IMG/VR virus record: IMGVR_UViG_3300007541_000121
Span: 1 to 29,998 of that record
Source: a virus
Length of the DNA: 29,998 nt
Reading direction: 5' to 3' (one strand)
Shown piece after piece: positions 27,046-29,998 of the stretch; the stretch's first letter is position 1, and every line of letters begins with the position of its first letter. The notes beneath the pieces are model-generated. The model saw only the letters and a list, made by a program, of their open reading frames with translations, was not told the DNA's origin and did no database searches. A program made the position numbers and the translations under genes.

Positions 27046-27053
27046 TATTTATC
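27046..27053 (-). promoter_or_regulatory. T4-type late promoter upstream of gp25
   Basis: The minus strand reads GATAAATA followed by AATAAG, fitting the NATAAATA form of the cyanophage late promoter. It lies about 25 bp upstream of the gp25 ATG and overlaps the TGA stop of the 82-aa gene. It is the likely start of the long late transcript through gp25, gp6 and the giant gp7-like gene. Confidence 0.65.
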
Positions 27054-27300
27054 ACAGTGTACCATATGTTGGTTCAGTTCCATATTCCCAATCATCATAA
27101 TCCTCATCATTTCTAATTTTTTGGTGCAATTTCGATTGTTCCGACAAATTATGGCGATTTCCAAGGTCATCGTGCATAATTTCTTGAAGAACTTGTGGTT
27201 TTTTAGTATTTTCAGACCAGTAATCTGTAACTAATTTACTTGTTCCCCACATTTCATGCATATAATTAGCATTTCTATCTGGATTTGGGTTCATTGCCAT
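27052..27300 (-). CDS. Hypothetical protein, 82 aa
   Basis: The frame opens MAMNPNPDRNANYMHEMWG behind a strong AAGGAG ribosome site at seven bases spacing, which fixes the start. The product is hydrophilic with no membrane segment. It has many aromatic residues (Trp at 18, 28 and near the end) and an acidic C-terminal segment NDEDYDDWEYGTEPTYGTL. I do not recognise the family. The 55-bp gap upstream (27301-27355) holds only its ribosome site and a weak AGGG/CCCT stem. The gene ends on the gp25 late promoter, so it may belong to the transcript of the small-gene cluster and not to the baseplate unit. Confidence 0.8.
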   Translation of the reverse strand: MAMNPNPDRNANYMHEMWGTSKLVTDYWSENTKKPQVLQEIMHDDLGNRHNLSEQSKLHQKIRNDEDYDDWEYGTEPTYGTL

Positions 27301-27355
27301 CTGTTTTCTCCTTTTTGAGGTTGAACAGAACTTTTAGAGGGGTTGCTATCCCTTA

Positions 27356-27802
27356 CTATTTAACTATTTTATAATACATTTCTTCAGACCACAGTTTATA
27401 ATAGTCTGTTTTATGTAATTTTTCTCTAAATTTAAGTAATTTTTGCTTTTCTTGAACAATTACTAGGTTAAATTCTCCACAATTTGTTTGAATTTCATTA
27501 ATAAATGTTGGGTCGTCCTTATGGTCGTCTAAAAATATGTAATTTTTATGAATTTTATTCATTTTTTCACAAAAATTGATTAATTCATCTAATGTTATAT
27601 TATCACTTACAACAAAAATAGCGACCTCAATGCCATTTAATGGCATAAAGTCGCTAATTTTGTTTATTTTACAACAAATTATGTCATATTTTGCAGTATG
27701 TGCATAAGGACATATGCTAAAATTGTTTAATTTTTGATGAGAGACCATTAATGAAGAAATCCAATTTCTTACTTTTTTCTTAATGGAACTCTCATCAACC
27801 AT
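27356..27802 (-). CDS. Hypothetical alpha/beta protein, 148 aa
   Basis: The protein starts MVDESSIKKKVRNWISSLMV and has an SICPYAHTAKYDIICCKI segment near residues 28-46, a beta strand EVAIFVVSDNITLDELI, then a YIFLDDHKDDPTFIN stretch and a C-terminal YYKLWSEEMYYKIVK. The layout W...ICPYA..., strand, helix, LDDH..DPTF is vaguely like DUF1415-type proteins (W...LCPFA), but I cannot confirm this by eye. The start follows the 44-aa gene stop by three bases (TGA TTT ATG), and AAAGGG inside that gene serves as ribosome site. No virion motif is visible. The four cysteines (30, 43, 44 and one in QTNCGEF) do not form an obvious metal site. Confidence 0.8.
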   Translation of the reverse strand: MVDESSIKKKVRNWISSLMVSHQKLNNFSICPYAHTAKYDIICCKINKISDFMPLNGIEVAIFVVSDNITLDELINFCEKMNKIHKNYIFLDDHKDDPTFINEIQTNCGEFNLVIVQEKQKLLKFREKLHKTDYYKLWSEEMYYKIVK

Positions 27803-27805
27803 AAA

Positions 27806-27940
27806 TCACCCTTTACCTTGTCCGCGATACTTCTTCCGAGCATTATTGCGAGAAGATGATGAATATTTGGTATTTTTACCATCTCCTTGTCGAGTCAACT
27901 TGGGATTGCCAGGTACATAAGAACCACTCTTGTATGCCAT
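27806..27940 (-). CDS. Small basic protein, 44 aa
   Basis: The frame runs from ATG at 27940, MAYKSGSYVPGNPKLTRQGD, to a C terminus NNARKKYRGQGKG. AGGAG at 27948-27952 is an ideal ribosome site, and the gene sits in the otherwise empty space between two other genes with gaps of two and three bases, which supports that it is real. About a quarter of the residues are Lys or Arg, and Gly, Ser and Asn make up most of the rest, so it is probably disordered and may bind nucleic acid or a negatively charged partner. Similar short basic proteins occur in T4-like cyanophages. Function unknown. Confidence 0.75.
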   Translation of the reverse strand: MAYKSGSYVPGNPKLTRQGDGKNTKYSSSSRNNARKKYRGQGKG

Positions 27941-27942
27941 AA

Positions 27943-28116
27943 TTAGTCTCCTATAATTTCAGTAGTAATATCAGAAGGGTCTGGAGTACCTGACTTATAA
28001 AACTCTTGTGCCAGGTCCTCCATAGTATCGAGGAATTGCTCCTCTGTTAAGTTCTGGTGAATTCTCCGTCCCTTACAGAGGATATTATACTTGGTCTGTG
28101 TAGGTCTGTCAACCAT
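27943..28116 (-). CDS. Small protein, 57 aa, paralogue of the 69-aa gene product
   Basis: I take the ATG at 28116, two bases after the glycosyltransferase stop (TGAGAATG), and not the longer frame from 28170, whose extra 18 basic residues overlap the glycosyltransferase end. The product MVDRPTQTKYNILCKGRRIH then LTEEQFLDTMEDLAQEFY continues to a SDITTEII end. It has one predicted beta strand pair followed by a helix. Positions 10-31 align without gaps to the 69-aa protein (Y10, I12, K15, R17, L23, E25, F28, T31 identical). The family is common in cyanophages as a hypothetical protein; its role is unknown. Confidence 0.8.
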   Translation of the reverse strand: MVDRPTQTKYNILCKGRRIHQNLTEEQFLDTMEDLAQEFYKSGTPDPSDITTEIIGD

Positions 28117-28118
28117 TC

Positions 28119-28907
28119 TCAGATAACTCTTGTTTTTTCGTGACCGACTCTGATACGAGGATCGCACCAAATCTCAAATCCCGCTTCTTTTGCATCGAGA
28201 CAGAACGACACATCTTCTCCACACATATCTTGAACCTCACCAGATTCAAAGACTTGCATCTTGGGAGCGAACCATGGATACTTCATCTCAGAATGCTCAA
28301 AGACTCCGTTCTTAATCATAACCCAACCAAATCCAGTATAATCAACTGTGAATGGTTTCTTACGCTTGCTGATGCCTTCTACCATCTCATGATTCATGAC
28401 TCCACCATTGCTGCGGAAGTCATCTTCTTCTAACCAATGAGCGACTGATGTGGTACGACCATCTTCAGTACAATACCATCCAGCGACGATTTCTTTTTCA
28501 GTACCATCTTCCGAAATAGCAAGGTCACAGAGTTGCCAGAATTTTTCAGTGTTGAAAACAATGTCAGAATCAATCCAGAGTTGATAGTCATATTGTAGAC
28601 GACCATCCCAGGGAATTTGGTCCGGACCACGAAGAACATTTGCTCCGAGACACTTACAACGAGCAAAGTTCACCATGGATGAATAATCTTGAGAGATTTG
28701 AATCGCAATGCCACTCTGTACCATATCAAAGCACAGTTGTACAAAGTTCTTTAAAAAGGTAAAAGAGCACCCGCGCCCTGGAAGGCAGAACACAATACTC
28801 TTACCACGCATTCTTTCTTTAATTGCCGCATAGTCCCAGTCAGGTTCAACCGAGCTTGAATTTTGAGCGATTGGAGACTTTGCTTTTACAGTAAATCCTT
28901 TTGCCAT
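28119..28907 (-). CDS. Glycosyltransferase, GT-A fold (GT2-like), 262 aa
   Basis: The enzyme would move a sugar from a nucleotide-sugar donor to an unknown acceptor in the infected cell. Visible features: a Rossmann-type strand GKSIVFCLPGRG (35-46); LWIDSDIVF (110-118) with the DxD metal and donor-binding motif at 113-115; an aromatic VDYTGFGWVMIKNGVF segment (188-203); and a CGEDVSFCLDAKEAGFEIW segment (229-247) with the Glu-Asp acid/base position typical of GT2-like enzymes, then H256. The length fits a single-domain GT-A enzyme. It has its own sigma70-like promoter at 28931-28959 and looks higher in G+C than the structural genes. Such genes are frequent in T4-like cyanophages; the target (host envelope, phage particle or DNA) is unknown. 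Confidence 0.85.
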   Translation of the reverse strand: MAKGFTVKAKSPIAQNSSSVEPDWDYAAIKERMRGKSIVFCLPGRGCSFTFLKNFVQLCFDMVQSGIAIQISQDYSSMVNFARCKCLGANVLRGPDQIPWDGRLQYDYQLWIDSDIVFNTEKFWQLCDLAISEDGTEKEIVAGWYCTEDGRTTSVAHWLEEDDFRSNGGVMNHEMVEGISKRKKPFTVDYTGFGWVMIKNGVFEHSEMKYPWFAPKMQVFESGEVQDMCGEDVSFCLDAKEAGFEIWCDPRIRVGHEKTRVI

Positions 28908-28930
28908 AATTGAGTAGTTACTTCAGTCAT

Positions 28931-28959
28931 ATCATACACTATTATATAGTGGTTGTCAA
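28931..28959 (-). promoter_or_regulatory. Sigma70-type promoter before the glycosyltransferase
   Basis: On the minus strand a perfect -35 TTGACA (28954-28959) is followed by 17 bp and a -10 TATGAT (28931-28936). The predicted start lies about 15-20 bp before the glycosyltransferase ATG. The host RNA polymerase could read it early in infection. The -35 box overlaps the TGA stop of the 69-aa gene, and the spacer carries a near-perfect inverted repeat, CACTAT-ATA-ATAGTG, that could be an operator. Confidence 0.75.
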
Positions 28960-29165
28960 TGTGATGAGTTAAGGGATATTTCCTTATTCACACTAACTTT
29001 TTCAAAACTTATATCATTTTTTGATATTTCCTTGGTGTCCATAATGTCTAATAAATTTTGCATCATTAACCAAGTATTATCAAATTCATTCTCAGAAAGA
29101 GAATGATAAACACATCTATCTTTTATGTAAATGTGATAAACATAATGTGTATATGTATTACTCAT
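28956..29165 (-). CDS. Small protein, 69 aa, paralogue of the 57-aa gene product
   Basis: I choose the ATG at 29165 (MSNTYTHYVYHIYIKDRCVY) over the upstream one at 29192, because it gives the normal 8-bp overlap with the AbrB-like gene end, and its offset matches the 57-aa paralogue exactly. An AGAGAG ribosome-site-like stretch lies just upstream. Residues 10-31 align without gaps to the 57-aa protein downstream of the glycosyltransferase, and a D-I-S-x-E end mirrors D-I-T-x-E. The fold is probably two strands then a helix (DNTWLMMQNLLDIM). Function unknown. Confidence 0.75.
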   Translation of the reverse strand: MSNTYTHYVYHIYIKDRCVYHSLSENEFDNTWLMMQNLLDIMDTKEISKNDISFEKVSVNKEISLNSSH

Positions 29166-29334
29166 ATTTTCTCTCTGTAATGACAATTTCATTTCCTTCC
29201 AGAATAACCTTTACTTCTGTGTCTTCATACCATCCAAGTTCTGTCATCATCCACTCAGGAATTTTGACAAAATAATCTCCAGTAATTGGGTCAACCTCTA
29301 CGACTGTGAAATTTTTTTTCGGATTTTTTTTCAT
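29158..29334 (-). CDS. AbrB/MazE/SpoVT-like small protein, 58 aa
   Basis: ATG at 29334 opens MKKNPKKNFTVVEVDPITGD, followed by YFVKIPEWMMTELGWYEDTE and a VKVILEGNEIVITER end. The layout, a strand, then 'IP..M...LGW...T', then strand-turn-strand 'V.LEGNEIVI', is the swapped-hairpin AbrB DNA-binding pattern (compare 'IPKEVRELLGL..GD.V'). Members act as dimeric transition-state regulators or as antitoxins; no toxin partner is adjacent. In T4-like cyanophages similar proteins are encoded, but their target is not known to me. Two A8 tracts lie in the first nine codons. The stop overlaps the 69-aa start by 8 bp, and the start lies three bases after the 72-aa gene stop. Confidence 0.7.
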   Translation of the reverse strand: MKKNPKKNFTVVEVDPITGDYFVKIPEWMMTELGWYEDTEVKVILEGNEIVITERKYE

Positions 29335-29337
29335 CTC

Positions 29338-29556
29338 TCAATATTTTTTTATTTTTTTTATATATGACACAGTATCTATGTTTTTCTCAGACTCTCCATC
29401 TTTTGGAATAAATGGAAGTATCAGAGAGAAGATTAGAATCACTTGTAGGATTATAATAGTCTTTGCTGCCCTCCAGAAGAACCCTGGGTATCGTATCAAC
29501 CATCCCGCGAAGACTGTTCTCCAAAAATTCCAATAAGGTGTGGGGGAGTTTTTCAT
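29338..29556 (-). CDS. Single-pass membrane protein, 72 aa
   Basis: The product starts MKNSPTPYWNFWRTVFAGWL and has one clear membrane segment at about 33-51 (TIIILQVILIFSLILPFIP). The aromatic and Arg-rich N-terminal part (R13, R22, R29) suggests that the N terminus stays in the cytoplasm. The C-terminal tail ends KKIKKY. No Shine-Dalgarno sequence is visible at the only ATG. The family occurs in marine T4-like phages without assigned function; a role at the host membrane is only inferred. It is the first gene after the noncoding gap at 29557-29793. Confidence 0.75.
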   Translation of the reverse strand: MKNSPTPYWNFWRTVFAGWLIRYPGFFWRAAKTIIILQVILIFSLILPFIPKDGESEKNIDTVSYIKKIKKY

Positions 29557-29793
29557 ATACGGGAAATTTTTTTCTTATGAGTGAAACAAAAAGGTCGCTT
29601 GGGTAACACTTTGTAGGTTAGGGAAGTTTGGGTTTTTTATATAGGGGGGGGCATCGGGACATTATGACGGTTCAGCGCCCGCAAAAATATAAAGAATTCA
29701 ACGCCACATACTGCCATCACGAATAACCAATAAACCCTTATTCGTTCGTTGTTCGTTATAAGAAAGGGGGCATAAGACTGCCCCCACGAACTA
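29557..29793. other. Gap of about 240 bp with no confident gene
   Basis: Between the 72-aa gene and the 56-aa gene I see a terminator hairpin at its right side, short CGTT-type repeats at about 29741-29755, and a run of eight G (29644-29651). A 26-codon minus-strand ORF (29717 to 29637, MAVCGVEFFIFLRALNRHNV ...) lacks a ribosome site, so I do not call it. No sigma70 or late promoter of good quality was found for the 72-aa gene. G+C is visibly higher than in the structural region. Confidence 0.5.
29758..29785 (-). terminator. Intrinsic terminator after the 56-aa gene
   Basis: On the minus strand GGGGGCA (29779-29785) and TGCCCCC (29766-29772) form a perfect 7-bp GC-rich stem with a 6-base loop. 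TTTCTTAT follows (29758-29765). It lies 8 bases after the stop of the 56-aa gene. The plus strand lacks a T tract after the stem, so it should act mainly on minus-strand transcripts, separating that gene from the cluster to its left. Confidence 0.75.
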
Positions 29794-29964
29794 TCAGTAA
29801 CCTGCCCACACTAGCAGTTCGCCAGCATCTACAGGTTCGCCAATCATCATGCGATAATCGTTAAACAAATCCTCCAGAATACCGTGGGCGTTGGCGAACC
29901 TAACTGCCTGAATCCAAGTGATGCAACCGTTATCATCAGCGAGGCGGAAGATAGCGTCAGTCAT
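29794..29964 (-). CDS. Small protein, 56 aa, function unknown
   Basis: ATG at 29964 opens MTDAIFRLADDNGCITWIQA followed by VRFANAHGILEDLFNDYRMM and a GEPVDAGELLVWAGY end. The frame uses many G- and C-ending codons, unlike the AT-rich structural genes, and is followed immediately by a terminator, which supports expression. The protein is acidic, helical in the middle, with no membrane segment. No good ribosome site is visible upstream in the few bases available. I do not recognise the family. Confidence 0.65.
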   Translation of the reverse strand: MTDAIFRLADDNGCITWIQAVRFANAHGILEDLFNDYRMMIGEPVDAGELLVWAGY

Positions 29965-29998
29965 GAGAATTGAGAGAGAGTTTGTATGAAGAATGAGA

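Noticed and set aside
27301-27355. Possible terminator between the 148-aa and 82-aa genes
   Set aside because: The only stem is AGGG/CCCT with an eight-base loop and there is no T tract after it.
28117-28170. Longer start for the 57-aa gene (75 aa in total)
   Set aside because: The added N-terminal residues (rich in Arg, Ser, Lys) come from translating the end of the glycosyltransferase in another frame; the inner ATG directly after its stop also matches the offset of the paralogue.
28430-28666. Minus-strand ORF of 78 aa inside the glycosyltransferase
   Set aside because: It is an alternative frame of a gene whose own frame has clear enzyme motifs.
29166-29192. Longer start for the 69-aa gene (78 aa in total)
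   Set aside because: It would increase the overlap with the AbrB-like gene to 35 bp and breaks the offset match with the 57-aa paralogue. It has AAGGAA nearby, so it is not fully excluded.
29738-29762. Possible attachment site or repeat array in the CGTT-rich stretch
   Set aside because: Only three or four imperfect four-base units; no integrase gene is present and T4-like cyanophages are lytic.
1-29998. CRISPR array, tRNA genes, insertion sequences, homing endonucleases
   Set aside because: I read both strands for direct DNA repeats with regular spacing, cloverleaf stems, transposase and GIY-YIG or HNH motifs and saw none.

Overview
The window is part of the late structural region of a T4-like myovirus that infects marine cyanobacteria (Synechococcus or Prochlorococcus; the sequence alone does not settle the host). 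All genes I accept lie on the minus strand, so transcription runs from the right end to the left end of the given coordinates. The DNA is very AT-rich except at the right end. The T4 gene order gp25, gp6, gp7, gp8, (gp9-gp12 region), gp13, gp14, gp15 is preserved, and each of these assignments rests on motifs I can see in the protein, not on synteny alone. No tRNA, rRNA, CRISPR array, insertion sequence or integrase was seen.

Right end (about 27.3-30 kb): a cluster of small genes. From upstream to downstream these are a 56-aa protein followed by an intrinsic terminator, a gap of about 240 bp with an unusual homopolymer, a 72-aa single-pass membrane protein, a 58-aa AbrB/MazE-like protein, a 69-aa protein, a consensus sigma70-type promoter, a 262-aa glycosyltransferase, a 57-aa paralogue of the 69-aa protein, a 44-aa basic protein, a 148-aa unknown and an 82-aa unknown. 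Several overlap or nearly touch, which suggests co-transcription and coupled translation.

Centre (about 3.3-27 kb): the baseplate block. gp25 (behind a T4-type late promoter) and gp6 are of ordinary size. They are followed by three giant beta-rich proteins of 2596, 1505 and 2482 aa, with gp8 (522 aa, behind its own late promoter) between the second and third. The 2596-aa protein is the gp7 equivalent: it carries the T4 gp7 signature near its N terminus and a YHYH domain in its middle. The 2482-aa protein is a DUF4815-type virion protein that stands where T4 has gp9-gp12 and wac. The 1505-aa protein has no T4 counterpart at its position.

Left end (1-3.3 kb): two small genes of 77 and 58 aa, then a late promoter and the neck genes gp13, gp14 and gp15 (gp15 runs off the left edge), linked by TAATG stop/start overlaps.

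The most notable pattern is that the enlarged virion proteins (gp7, the 1505-aa protein, gp8, the DUF4815 protein and gp14) share a set of short beta-rich modules inserted into otherwise unrelated scaffolds: Gly-x-Gly-Tyr repeats, His-Gly-type repeats, a 'GFP..G.lkI..E...Y' module and a 'GE.I.G..S' module. This looks like module exchange across the whole neck and baseplate. Other points for a second look are promoters fused to stop codons, a five-codon leader ORF overlapping the gp8 start, two paralogous small proteins flanking the glycosyltransferase, and a C8 tract that decides the length of a small ORF at the right end.
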